Below, piece after piece: positions 42,933 to 52,400 of a DNA stretch of 64,000 nt (positions are counted from its first letter, which is position 1; each line of letters begins with the position of its first letter). The notes below the pieces were generated by a model. That model ran no database searches and had not been told where the DNA came from. It worked only from the letters and a program-made list of their open reading frames with translations. The DNA comes from Hyphomonas sp. (GTDB taxonomy: Bacteria > Pseudomonadota > Alphaproteobacteria > Caulobacterales > Hyphomonadaceae): assembly GCA_013791775.1 (NCBI GenBank), contig VMTE01000012.1, positions 122,694 to 186,693 of the forward strand, given 5' to 3'. Position numbers and translations under genes: made by a program.

Positions 42933-43563
42933 TCGAAGACCAGCGACGCCGCACCAGTGCATCGACGTCCCTGGCATTCTCTATCGTCAATTCGAGATCG
43001 TGAAGCAGTCCGTCACGGATCGAGTAGATCCAGCCATGGACCGCCAGCTTCTGCCCCCGGCGCCACGCGTCAGCCACGAAGGGATTGCGTCCAACATACT
43101 CGACCTGCGCGCGAACATTCAGCTCGCAGGTCAAATTTACCCGTCCTTCAAAGTCCGTGATTGTATCCAGATGATCAGCATGGGCGCGCGCCAGTTCAGT
43201 AACTGGTTGTAGCCAGTGATCGATCAGTCCCCTGCGCTCTGTATCCAGGGCTGCACGCACACCGCCGCATCCATAGTGGCCGCACACGATGATATGGCGC
43301 ACTTTCAGGACCTCTACCGAATATTGAAGCACGGAAAGAAAGTTGATGTCACGCGGCGGTGCGAGATTGGCGATATTTCGATGGACGAACAACTCGCCTG
43401 GATCGAGCCCGACAATTTCGTTCGCCGGTACCCGGCTGTCACTGCATCCGATCCACAGGTATTCCGGAGACTGCTGTTCGGAAAGCCGCCGGAAGAACTG
43501 TGAATCTGCACGCACCCGTGCGCTGGCCCACGCCATGTTGTTGTTCAGAAGACTTTCGATCAT
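42925..43563 (-). CDS. Beta-class carbonic anhydrase
   Basis: A 212-residue enzyme interconverting CO2 and bicarbonate. Zinc ligands are in CSDSRVP (about residues 40-46) and HYGCGGVRAAL (about 96-106). The start overlaps the hemerythrin-like stop as ATGA, making it part of the nar operon. Carbonic anhydrase in such an operon is unusual; it might supply bicarbonate or buffer protons during nitrate respiration (inference). Confidence 0.94.
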   Translation of the reverse strand: MIESLLNNNMAWASARVRADSQFFRRLSEQQSPEYLWIGCSDSRVPANEIVGLDPGELFVHRNIANLAPPRDINFLSVLQYSVEVLKVRHIIVCGHYGCGGVRAALDTERRGLIDHWLQPVTELARAHADHLDTITDFEGRVNLTCELNVRAQVEYVGRNPFVADAWRRGQKLAVHGWIYSIRDGLLHDLELTIENARDVDALVRRRWSSNA

Positions 43564-44120
43564 GGAGTCTCCGCAAAAGGATCAGGAAGCCCCCGGCGAG
43601 CAGCCAGGCGCTGGCCGAGACTTTGCAGGTCTGACTCCGTGATCCGGATCCGGGCGATGGGCAGGACCACCGCATTTTCCATAGCGATATGACGTTTCTG
43701 AGCGCTGCAGAAATGTTCGATCACGGATCGCGATTCCGAATAGCATCGCAAACCGCGTTCCTCGGATATTGCTTTCGCGATGACAGTTCTTACCGCCTGC
43801 GCATCATGCATGTCATTGGCGTGCTCGCCGGAGAGCATTCCAAGGACATTTTCAATGTGGTCATCCGGCTCACATCTCCTGCGCAGGAGCGGAAAGAGGT
43901 CGTCTTCCTCATCGATAATATGAATTGGAAGGTCACTTTCCAGAAAGTCATGAATTGCCTGGAGGGCGTCTGCGTCATGATCGACCGTGTCGAGCAGAAC
44001 AAGCAGCCGCTTGCAGACATCGCGGTGGCGGTAATGCTCGGCAAAGAACCAGACCAGTGGCTCTCGCAGGAGTTCGATTGGCACCGGTTCCAGAACGCCG
44101 GACTTCTTCATGCTGGCCAT
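43560..44120 (-). CDS. Hemerythrin HHE-domain protein
   Basis: A 186-residue helical protein. Iron-binding candidates include WFFAEHYRHRDVC (about 26-38), LPIHIIDEEDDLFPLL (about 66-81), MLSGEHANDMHDA and KRHIAMENAVVLPIA near the end, in the spacing of HHE/hemerythrin domains. Probably binds a diiron centre and senses or scavenges O2 or NO. GAAGGA before the ATG at 44120 decides the start (MASMKKS); a TTG at 44126 is possible. Part of the nar operon. Confidence 0.85.
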   Translation of the reverse strand: MASMKKSGVLEPVPIELLREPLVWFFAEHYRHRDVCKRLLVLLDTVDHDADALQAIHDFLESDLPIHIIDEEDDLFPLLRRRCEPDDHIENVLGMLSGEHANDMHDAQAVRTVIAKAISEERGLRCYSESRSVIEHFCSAQKRHIAMENAVVLPIARIRITESDLQSLGQRLAARRGLPDPFAETP

Positions 44121-44137
44121 AACCAATGTCCTTCTCT

Positions 44138-45271
44138 TCAGGGTGCAGTCTCAGTTCCGTTTCTGATGTGGATAAGTCGGTGCGGTTTACGAAGCGGCGG
44201 GAACTGGTGGGCAACGATCAGCGCAAGGCTGTCTGCAAGCGGCGCGGCGCTATCGCGAAGTTTCGAAATGATCTGTGTCCAAGCTTCGTCGTTTGCGTCC
44301 GAAAGGAAGGTCCGGATCGCGCGCGCCAGCGTATCTGCCGCCGGCTCACCTCCACGCGCAGCGGCTGCCTCAACCGACTGGCGGGCCTGCAAAGGCAATT
44401 GTGCATACGCAGCTTCAATGTCTGCAAGCGCAGACCCAAGCAGGCCGTCAAGCCGGGAGAGATTGGTTTCCCCATCAGCCAGCCGGCCATCGTCGCCTAA
44501 CTTGAGGCGCGGCGCTGCAGCCGAATTGGACAAAAGTTCATCAACATATCGCACAGCCGCTTTCGTCCAGGCTTTGGCTTCAAGCTGCAATGCAATATGC
44601 GGGCGAACATAGTCGAGCGGTAGTTGTGCACCCGGAGACATGTGGTCGAGCCGAACGACATGCCATCCATGTTCCGTGAGTACCGGTTCGGCAGCAATCT
44701 CGCCAACCGCAAGGCTCATCGCCGCGTTCCAGATATTCTCAAGGACATCGCCGGGCCGCAGCTGTCCCAAAGTCCCGCCTTCACTCGCAGAGGGGCATGC
44801 AGAATGGTCTGCAGCCAGATGCCTGAACATTTCCGGCCGGGTTCTCAGGCGGTCGATCAGGTCAAGCGCCCGCGCGCGCGCCAATGTGAAGCCTTCGACT
44901 GTTTCATCTGCAGATGCGATCAGGATATGCGACACTTCCAGAAGCGTGGGCGACATAAAGGCGTCCGGACGCGCGTCGTATACAGCCTCGATATCGGCCT
45001 CTGGCGCCGAGCTCACGTCAATTTCTGCGCTGAGCACGGCGCGTATTAGCGCCTCCTCTTCGGTTTCCTCCTGGTCATCTGCATTTCGCTCAGGAACGGG
45101 CTCGAGCCCGAGTTCGCGGGCGCGATCAAGAAGAACCGCCTTCGCGGCGAGGGCGCGGCCGGCCATGGCGCGTGCGTCCGCCAGCGTCGGTGCGTGATGG
45201 TTTTGGGTCTCCCCGGCCAGAAGGGTTTCGGGGATTTCGACACCGTGAAATACTGCAACAGCGACCGACAT
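44138..45271 (-). CDS. Parvulin-type peptidyl-prolyl isomerase, NifM-like
   Basis: A 377-residue protein without signal peptide. The parvulin domain occupies about residues 105-210 (LLEVSHILIASADETVEGF, SEGGTLGQLRPGDVLENIW, EPVLTEHGWHVVRL). Similar NifM-like isomerases follow narI in several denitrifiers, probably to help fold nitrate reductase. The C-terminal 120 residues are Ala-rich helices of unknown role. The start overlaps the narI stop (TAATG). Confidence 0.85.
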   Translation of the reverse strand: MSVAVAVFHGVEIPETLLAGETQNHHAPTLADARAMAGRALAAKAVLLDRARELGLEPVPERNADDQEETEEEALIRAVLSAEIDVSSAPEADIEAVYDARPDAFMSPTLLEVSHILIASADETVEGFTLARARALDLIDRLRTRPEMFRHLAADHSACPSASEGGTLGQLRPGDVLENIWNAAMSLAVGEIAAEPVLTEHGWHVVRLDHMSPGAQLPLDYVRPHIALQLEAKAWTKAAVRYVDELLSNSAAAPRLKLGDDGRLADGETNLSRLDGLLGSALADIEAAYAQLPLQARQSVEAAAARGGEPAADTLARAIRTFLSDANDEAWTQIISKLRDSAAPLADSLALIVAHQFPPLRKPHRLIHIRNGTETAP

Positions 45272-46035
45272 TACACACCTCCCGTTGTTGAACTTGCCTG
45301 CTTTTTGCTGGCCGCCATGTTGCGGCGCGTCCGGACAAGCTGCCAGCCACGCCGGTTGAGGTACCAGACCGGCGCAGAGAGCATGTGGACGAGGCGCGTG
45401 AAGGGGAAAACAAGGAGGATCGTCAGACCAAGGACAAGGTGTGTCTTGAAGATCCAGTGTACCTCAGCGATGTGGTTGGCGGCGCCGGGCTTGAATGTGA
45501 AAATGCTTTGTGCCCAGGCCATGAACTTGACCATCTCAGATCCGTCGAGATGCTGCGCGGACAGCGGAATGGTCGACAGCCCCAGCGCAAGCTGGACCGT
45601 CAGGAGCGCGAGAATAGCTGTATCGCCGAAGCTTGAATTTGCACGGATGCGCGGATCGAATACGCGGCGGTGAAGAAGAATGAGCGCGCCCGCGATGGCG
45701 AAGACGCCGGCGATGCCGCCTGCGACGATCGCGAGGACCTGCTTGGCGCCGTGACTGATGCCCACTGCATCGAAAAACAGAATGGGAGTCAGCAGACCGA
45801 CAAAATGGCCGGCGAAGATCACGAGGACGCCTAGGTGGAAGAGCACCGACCCCAGTACGAGCTGTTTGCGCCTCAGGAGCTGTGACGAACCGGAACGCCA
45901 AGTATAAGGTTCGCGGTCGAACCGGATGACGGAGCCGATCGCGAGCACCGACAACGCAATGTAAGGATAGTATCCAAACACCGCCTGGTCAAACCAGCCT
46001 GCGCTGGCAAGAGAAGTTACGTGTTCCTGAGCCAT
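45271..46035 (-). CDS. narI: Respiratory nitrate reductase gamma subunit NarI
   Basis: A 254-residue cytochrome b subunit that takes electrons from quinol. Five helices are visible; heme-ligand histidines lie in FHLGVLVIFAGHFVG (about 67-81) and HIAEVHWIFKTHLVLG (about 188-203), with RLVHMLSAP near the end. AAAGGAGG precedes the ATG at 46035. Unlike the usual narGHJI order, a porin gene separates it from narJ. Confidence 0.95.
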   Translation of the reverse strand: MAQEHVTSLASAGWFDQAVFGYYPYIALSVLAIGSVIRFDREPYTWRSGSSQLLRRKQLVLGSVLFHLGVLVIFAGHFVGLLTPILFFDAVGISHGAKQVLAIVAGGIAGVFAIAGALILLHRRVFDPRIRANSSFGDTAILALLTVQLALGLSTIPLSAQHLDGSEMVKFMAWAQSIFTFKPGAANHIAEVHWIFKTHLVLGLTILLVFPFTRLVHMLSAPVWYLNRRGWQLVRTRRNMAASKKQASSTTGGV

Positions 46036-46059
46036 GTCTGGCCTCCTTTATTCAATCCG

Positions 46060-47259
46060 TTAGAGGCTCGCGTCGAGCGCAAGCCAGAATTTCGTCCTGT
46101 CTGCGGGCCCGCCAGCGGCGCCGTCGAAGACGGCCCCTTTGGCTTCGAGCGTCAGCCAGGCATTGATGGGCAGGGTGAACACGGCGTCGAATTCACGGCC
46201 GTAGGACACCGCGCCATTATCGCTATCGAAGTCATGGTAGATCAGCGCCCAACCTGCAGGCTTTGCGTTCTCAATGATCTCAAGTCCCTTGCCGCGCAGG
46301 CCGAGGCTCAGGTCTCGCACCCCGGTAGCCGGCGTGTTGAGAAACACATCCGCCCAGCCCTGGAAGGCGTGAAGCGTCGCCAGAGGGGTCGCGAACCCCT
46401 GCCCGGCCGATCCCTCGAGAACATCCAGGTTAGCGAAACCTGAGTAATTGCCGCGCGCAAGCGAAGCGCCGTACGACTGGAAGCCCAGATCTTCGGCCGG
46501 ACCATTTCCGTTATAATCGCTCTGGCGCGCAGCCAGAGCCGTCATCCCGAATGAACCCGCTACCGTTTCCCATGTGTCTGACCAGCGCATGGAATAGGTT
46601 TGGGACGAGGCTGCTGGCGCGTTATCGAAATCGAGGAGCAGCGCGGTTGCGGCGAACTCTCCAAGCCCCGTCTTGGCGCCGAGCCGCACCACGTGTGAAT
46701 CGCTTTCAAACTCACCGGCCGGGCTGTCATCCCCAAAGATGCGATGCACCTTGTCGATGTAAACATAGTCGAGGGTCGCTGCCTCAAATCCTGCATAGCC
46801 GATCCGCAAGGCATCGAAGGTCTGCTCGTTCTGGCGGAATCCGACATTTCCCACGAAGCGTGCATCGTCAAAGATGATACGCTGGCGTCCAAGGGTGGCA
46901 TTGCCAGCGTCCCCCTTCCAGCTAACCTGCAACCGGTTCAGCTCAAACGCTTCAGGGTCCGGGACAACCGCCTTGCCAGGCACGTTCCGTACGGTATCCG
47001 GGAAGTCCTGATTGAGGTGGCCAATCGCCTCTGCTTCAACAAGCGCGCTCCAGCCGCGGCTCGTCTTTATCTCATAGCCAACCCGCCCTCGCAGCGTCAG
47101 AGCTGTCGTCTCGTCCAGGCCTGCCTGATCGACAAATTCGCTCCTGAGGCGGAGGTCAATGACCGGCTCGCCATCGATATCAGCGTTCTGAGCCGCTGCA
47201 GCGGGTCCCATCGCGGCGAGTGTCAGTCCGGCAAAAATGTAGGCATACGAACGTATCAT
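46060..47259 (-). CDS. AlgE-like outer-membrane porin inside the nar operon
   Basis: A 399-residue outer-membrane protein with a signal peptide (about residues 1-22, AAAAQ) and the alginate-export-type beta-barrel: DLRLRSEFVDQAGLD, RLQVSWKGDAGNATLGRQRI, FQGWADVFLNTPATGVRDLSLGLRG and a closing strand. It starts at 47259 (MIRSYAYIF), overlapping the narJ stop by ATGA. Such porins occur near nitrate or electron-acceptor genes in some marine bacteria, but their place between narJ and narI is unusual. It could admit nitrate or release nitrite; that is inference. Confidence 0.85.
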   Translation of the reverse strand: MIRSYAYIFAGLTLAAMGPAAAAQNADIDGEPVIDLRLRSEFVDQAGLDETTALTLRGRVGYEIKTSRGWSALVEAEAIGHLNQDFPDTVRNVPGKAVVPDPEAFELNRLQVSWKGDAGNATLGRQRIIFDDARFVGNVGFRQNEQTFDALRIGYAGFEAATLDYVYIDKVHRIFGDDSPAGEFESDSHVVRLGAKTGLGEFAATALLLDFDNAPAASSQTYSMRWSDTWETVAGSFGMTALAARQSDYNGNGPAEDLGFQSYGASLARGNYSGFANLDVLEGSAGQGFATPLATLHAFQGWADVFLNTPATGVRDLSLGLRGKGLEIIENAKPAGWALIYHDFDSDNGAVSYGREFDAVFTLPINAWLTLEAKGAVFDGAAGGPADRTKFWLALDASL

Positions 47260-47939
47260 GGCCGTTGTGCCTTCACCGCCGCTGGTGCCTGCTGAGGCGC
47301 AGAACAGCCATCGCGCGCATCGCCGGCGCCAAACGTGACCGGCTCTTCGGCCCACGCCCTGTCGAGCGCCGCCAGGTCGCTCGGATCATCATCCTTGATC
47401 GCGAGCAGGCTCTGAACAGCAGCTTTGTCGGCAGGCCTGTCAGAAATGGACAGGAGCGCGCCGAAGACGGCGCGGTAATTGCTCTGGCGCTTCTTGAGCC
47501 GCTCTGAGATCGCTTCAAGTACATGAGCAGCCTCGCCGATCAGCGAAGCAGCCTCTGCCTCCGGCAGTATGGAGAGGAATTCGAGGAACACCGGAAGATA
47601 ATCCGGAAGGTCACTCACGTCCATTTCTAAGCCATGCGTCCGGTAGAGTTCGACGAGACCGACCATTGCAGGACCCCGTTCCCGGCTTTCGCCATGAACA
47701 TGTTCGTAGAGGTGAAGCGAAACACTTCGTGTCCGGTCGAAGAGATCAACATATGCCGCCTGGAGCTCATAGAGATCTCCGTCCGCAACATATTCTGCGA
47801 GCTTGCCGAGCGAACCCGAGATCCGATCAGGGACCAGTCCCTCACTGATTATGGCCTCAGCGCACAGCCGGGCCTCGGCCTGCAAAGAAGCTTCGGGATA
47901 AGACAGGAGGCGCGAAAGCGCCCGGTATGTAACCGCCAT
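47256..47939 (-). CDS. narJ: Nitrate reductase assembly chaperone NarJ
   Basis: A 227-residue TorD/NarJ-type helical chaperone that inserts the molybdenum cofactor into NarG. TYRALSRLLSYPEASLQAEA (about 4-23) and the segment HVHGESRERGPAMVGLVELYRTHGLEM (conserved in NarJ) are present, and DLPDYLPVFLEFLS follows. The extra C-terminal tail is Ala/Pro-rich. It follows narH by 3 bp. Confidence 0.94.
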   Translation of the reverse strand: MAVTYRALSRLLSYPEASLQAEARLCAEAIISEGLVPDRISGSLGKLAEYVADGDLYELQAAYVDLFDRTRSVSLHLYEHVHGESRERGPAMVGLVELYRTHGLEMDVSDLPDYLPVFLEFLSILPEAEAASLIGEAAHVLEAISERLKKRQSNYRAVFGALLSISDRPADKAAVQSLLAIKDDDPSDLAALDRAWAEEPVTFGAGDARDGCSAPQQAPAAVKAQRP

Positions 47940-47942
47940 GGT

Positions 47943-49466
47943 TCAGGTCTCCATCGGTGTCTTGGACCGCGAGCGCTTGTCCTTGCCAAACAGGCCAAGT
48001 TCAGTGCGTCCGCCTGAGCAGTCATTTCCGAACGTGAAGCCGCATTCGCCCCGAAGATCGAAAGCGTCTTCGTCCGTTTCGCGGTGAGTTGTGGGAATGA
48101 CGAAGCGATCTTCATAGTTTGCGATAGCCAGATACCGGTACATCTCATCGATCTGGCGCGCCGTCAGCCCGACACGTTCCGCCGTGGGATGATCGATCAC
48201 GCCTTCGATGGTCTTCGCGCGCATGTACTTGCGCATGGCCATCATGCGCTCCAGTGCGGCAACGACGGGCTCTTCCTTGCCTGCGGTCAGAAGGTTCGCG
48301 AGATAGCGCACCGGTATGCGCATCGATGACACATCGGGCATCTCTGCGTCGTTCTCGAGCGCGCCCGCAGCCATCGCCGATTGAATGGGCGAGAGCGGCG
48401 GCACGTACCAGACCATCGGGAGCGTGCGATACTCCGGGTGAAGCGGAAACGCGATTTTCCACTCCATGGCCATCTTCCAAACCGGGCTCACCTGGGCCGC
48501 CTTGATCCAAGCCTCAGGTACACCGTCGAGCCGGGCCTGCGCGATGACGGCCGGATCATTGGGGTCAAGGAATACATCGAGCTGGGCCTGATAGATATCC
48601 TGTTCATCCGCCGTGCTTGCAGCGGCTTCAATCTTGTCGGCGTCATAGAGGAGGACACCAAGATAGCGGATCCTGCCGACACAGGTCTCGGAACAGACTG
48701 TCGGCTGCCCGACTTCAAGACGCGGATAGCAGAACGTACACTTTTCGGACTTTCCGCTATCCCAGTTGTAGTAGACCTTCTTGTAAGGACAGGCGGAAAC
48801 ACACATGCGCCAACCGCGGCACTTGTCCTGATCGATCAGGACGATGCCATCTTCCTCGCGCTTGTAGATCGCACCCGAAGGACAAGCCGCCACGCAGGTC
48901 GGATTGAGGCAATGCTCGCAAAGCCTAGGAAGGTACATCATGAAGGTTTGTTCGAAGGCGCCATAGATGGCCTTCTCGACACCTTCAAAGTTATAATCCT
49001 TGCTGCGCTTTTCGAACTCGCCGCCGAGGATTTCCTCCCAGTTCGGCCCCCATTCGATCTTCTCCATGCGCTCACCCGTGATCTTTGATCTCGGACGTGC
49101 GGTCGGAAACGCCTTCATCTCCGGCGCGGTCTGGAGGTGGGAATAGTCGAAATCGAACGGCTCATAATAGTCATCGATTTCGGGAAGGTCCGGATTGGCG
49201 AATATCTTCGCGAGGATACGCCATTTGGCGCCCATGCGCGGCTCGATGCGGCCATTCTTCTTGCGCCGCCAGCCGCCGTTCCAGCGCTTCTGGTTCTCCC
49301 AATCCTTGGGAAATCCAATCCCCGGTTTGGTTTCGACATTGTTGAACCAGGCGTATTCAACGCCTTCGCGGCTGGTCCAGACATTCTTGCAGGTTACCGA
49401 ACACGTGTGGCAACCAATACATTTGTCCAGGTTCAGCACCATGCCGATCTGTGCACGGATCTTCAT
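47943..49466 (-). CDS. narH: Respiratory nitrate reductase beta subunit NarH
   Basis: A 507-residue iron-sulfur subunit. Four cysteine clusters are visible: CIGCHTCSVTCKNVW (about 16-30), CEHCLNPTCVAACPSGAIYK, CRGWRMCVSACPYKK (with Trp in place of one Cys, giving the 3Fe-4S cluster) and CTFCYPRLE-TVCSETCVGRIR. The start overlaps the narG stop as ATGA. It carries electrons between NarI and NarG at the cytoplasmic side of the membrane. Confidence 0.97.
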   Translation of the reverse strand: MKIRAQIGMVLNLDKCIGCHTCSVTCKNVWTSREGVEYAWFNNVETKPGIGFPKDWENQKRWNGGWRRKKNGRIEPRMGAKWRILAKIFANPDLPEIDDYYEPFDFDYSHLQTAPEMKAFPTARPRSKITGERMEKIEWGPNWEEILGGEFEKRSKDYNFEGVEKAIYGAFEQTFMMYLPRLCEHCLNPTCVAACPSGAIYKREEDGIVLIDQDKCRGWRMCVSACPYKKVYYNWDSGKSEKCTFCYPRLEVGQPTVCSETCVGRIRYLGVLLYDADKIEAAASTADEQDIYQAQLDVFLDPNDPAVIAQARLDGVPEAWIKAAQVSPVWKMAMEWKIAFPLHPEYRTLPMVWYVPPLSPIQSAMAAGALENDAEMPDVSSMRIPVRYLANLLTAGKEEPVVAALERMMAMRKYMRAKTIEGVIDHPTAERVGLTARQIDEMYRYLAIANYEDRFVIPTTHRETDEDAFDLRGECGFTFGNDCSGGRTELGLFGKDKRSRSKTPMET

Positions 49467-52400
49467 TGTGCGCCCTCCGTTTGAGCAGCAGGTGTTTCGA
49501 GCCAGTCAACCTTCGCCATCTTGCGAAGGACAATGAATTCATCGCGGTTTGAACCGACCGTGCCGTAATAGTTGAAGCCGTAGGCCAATTGGGCATATCC
49601 GCCGATCATGTGCGTCGGCTTCAGGATCGTCCGTGTCACAGAGTTGTGGATCCCGCCGCGCTTTCCGGTAATCTCGGATCCCGGCGTATTCACGATCTTC
49701 TCCTGGGCGTGATACATGAACATCGTCCCTTCACGGATCCGCTGAGAGACGACGGCCCGCGCCGTGAGCGCACCGTTAGCATTGAAGACTTCCACCCAGT
49801 CATTATCGACGATGCCGGCCTTTCGAGCGTCGGTTTCTGACACCCAGACGACGGGCCCGCCGCGGTTGAGCGTCAGCATCATCAGGTTATCGGTATAGGT
49901 GGAGTGGATGCCCCATTTCTGGTGCGGCGTGATGAAGTTGAGCGTGATCTCTGTATTGCCATTGGGCTTGTCGCCTTTGACATGCAGCGTCTTCAGGTCG
50001 ATCGGCGGCTTGTAGACAACCAGGGTTTCACCGAAGGCCCGCATCCAGTCATGGTCCTGGTAAAGCTGCTGGCGTCCCGTCAGGGTTCGCCAGGGGATCA
50101 ACTCATGAACGTTCGTGTACCCGGCATTATAGCTGACATGCTCGCTCTCGATCCCGGACCAGATCGGAGAGGTGATGATCTTGCGCGGCTGGGCAACAAT
50201 GTCCCGGAACCGGATCTTCTCGTCTTCCTTTGGCCGCGCGAGATGGGTGTGCTCCCTGCCCGTCTGCTTTTCGAGCGCTTCCCAAGCGCGGACCGCCACC
50301 TCACCGTTGGTTTCCGGGGCGAGCATGAGGATTGTCTCGCAGGCATCGATGTCGGTCTCTATTATCGGTCGCCCTTTGGCGACGGTCTCGTCGAGCACCC
50401 TGCCGTTCAATGAACCGAGTTTTTTAACTTCAAGCTCCGTGCTCCAGCCAATGCCCTTTCCGCCGTTGCCGAGCTTGTCCAGCAAAGGTCCGAGGGAGGT
50501 GAACTTTGCATAGATCTGGCTGTAGTCGCGCTCGACGGTGACGACCGTCGGCATGGTCTTGCCGGGCACCGGCTCACACTCTCCGGCATACCAGTCCTTC
50601 ACGCCGTGTGCCTGCGCCATTTCGCCGGCGGTGTCATGCTGGATGGGATAAAGAACCACATCCGTTTCCACACCCAGTACTTCCGGTGCGATTTCCGAGA
50701 AGGTCTTGGCAAGGCCCTTGAAGATCTCCCAGTCAGACCGGCTCTCCCAGGCCGGATCGACGGCCGCGCCCAGCGGGTGGATGAAGGGGTGCATGTCGGA
50801 CGTGTTGAGGTCGTTTTTCTCATACCAGGTCGCGGTTGGCAGAACGATGTCAGAGTAGACTGCGGTCGTAGACATCCGGAAATCGATGCATACGAGAAGG
50901 TCGAGCTTCCCGCGCGGCGCTTCGTCGTGCCACTTGACCTGGCGGGGCTTGTCCTGACCCATTTCACCAAGGTCTTTGCCCTGCACGCCGTGGTCGGTCC
51001 CGAGCAGGTGTTTCAGGAAATACTCATGTCCCTTGCCGGACGAACCAAGCAGGTTCGAGCGCCAGACAAACATGTTACGCGGCCAATTGTGTGGATCGTC
51101 CGGATCCATGCAGGACATCTCGAGCTCGCCGGACTTCAGCGCCTGCGCGACATAGTCTTTCGCATCCTTACCGGCAGCTTTCGCCCGGCTTGCGATCTCC
51201 AGAGAATTGGTCTTGAGTGCCGGCGCCGACGGCAGCCAGCCCATGCGTTCAGCTTTCGCGTTGTAGTCGATGAAACTGCCGGCCCAATCTCCCGGCTCGG
51301 CGGTTGGCGAGAGGATTTCCCCGACCGGGACCGTTTCATACCGCCACTGGTCAGTATGCGCATAGAAGAAGGAGGTCGAGTTCTGCTGCCGCGGGGGACG
51401 GACCCAATCGGTTGCGAAGGCCAGCGGCGCCCAACCGGTCTGCGGACGAAGCTTCTCCTGGCCCACATAGTGTGACCAGCCGCCACCCGACTGTCCGATA
51501 CAGCCGCACATGACCAGCATGTTGATCACGGCGCGGTAGTTCATGTCCATGTGATACCAATGGTTCATGCCGGCACCGATGATGACCATGGACTTGCCAT
51601 TGGTTTTCTCGGCGTTGGTCGCGAAACCTCGGGCCGTCGCGATGATGTTCTCCCGCGAGACGGAGGTGATCGCCTCTGCCCAGGCGGGCGTGTAGGGCTC
51701 CATGTCATCATAGCTGGCAGCCAGATGCTCGCCGCCATACCCCTGGTCGACACCGTAATTGGCCATGAGCAGGTCGTAGACACAGGCTACGAGTGCGTCC
51801 GAACCGTCGGCAAGCCTGACCTTTTTTACCGGGATGTTCCGCGTCAGGACACTCGGATGGTCGGTCGATGCAAAGCCGTTGGACGCCGTGTTCGCAAAAT
51901 AGGGGAACCGGACCTTGGCAATCTCATCCTCGACGCCCTTGAGACCGAGGCGAAGTTCAGTTTCCGCGCCGGAAGCATCACATTCCTCAAGATTCCACTT
52001 GCCGTCTTCGCCCCAGCGAAATCCGATCGAGCCGTTCGGCACGACGATTTTTCCGGACTTCTCATCCAGCGCGACGGTCTTCCAATCCGGATTGTTGCTC
52101 TCCCCGAGCGCGCCGTCGAAGTCTGCGGCTCGCAGGAGCTGCTGCGGCACGAAGCCATCTTCCTGCGGCACAAGCCGTACGAGCAGCGGCAAATCTGTAT
52201 ACTGACGGACATAGTCCCGGAAATACGGCACCTGCCGGTCGCGGTGATATTCCGTCAAGATAACATGGCCAAATGCCATGCCGAGTGCCGCATCAGTCCC
52301 TTGCTTGGCCGCAAGCCAGAGATCAGAGAATTTCGACGCTTCGGAATAGTCCGGGCAGATAACGACCGACTTCACGCCCTTGTATCGAGCCTCGGTGTAA

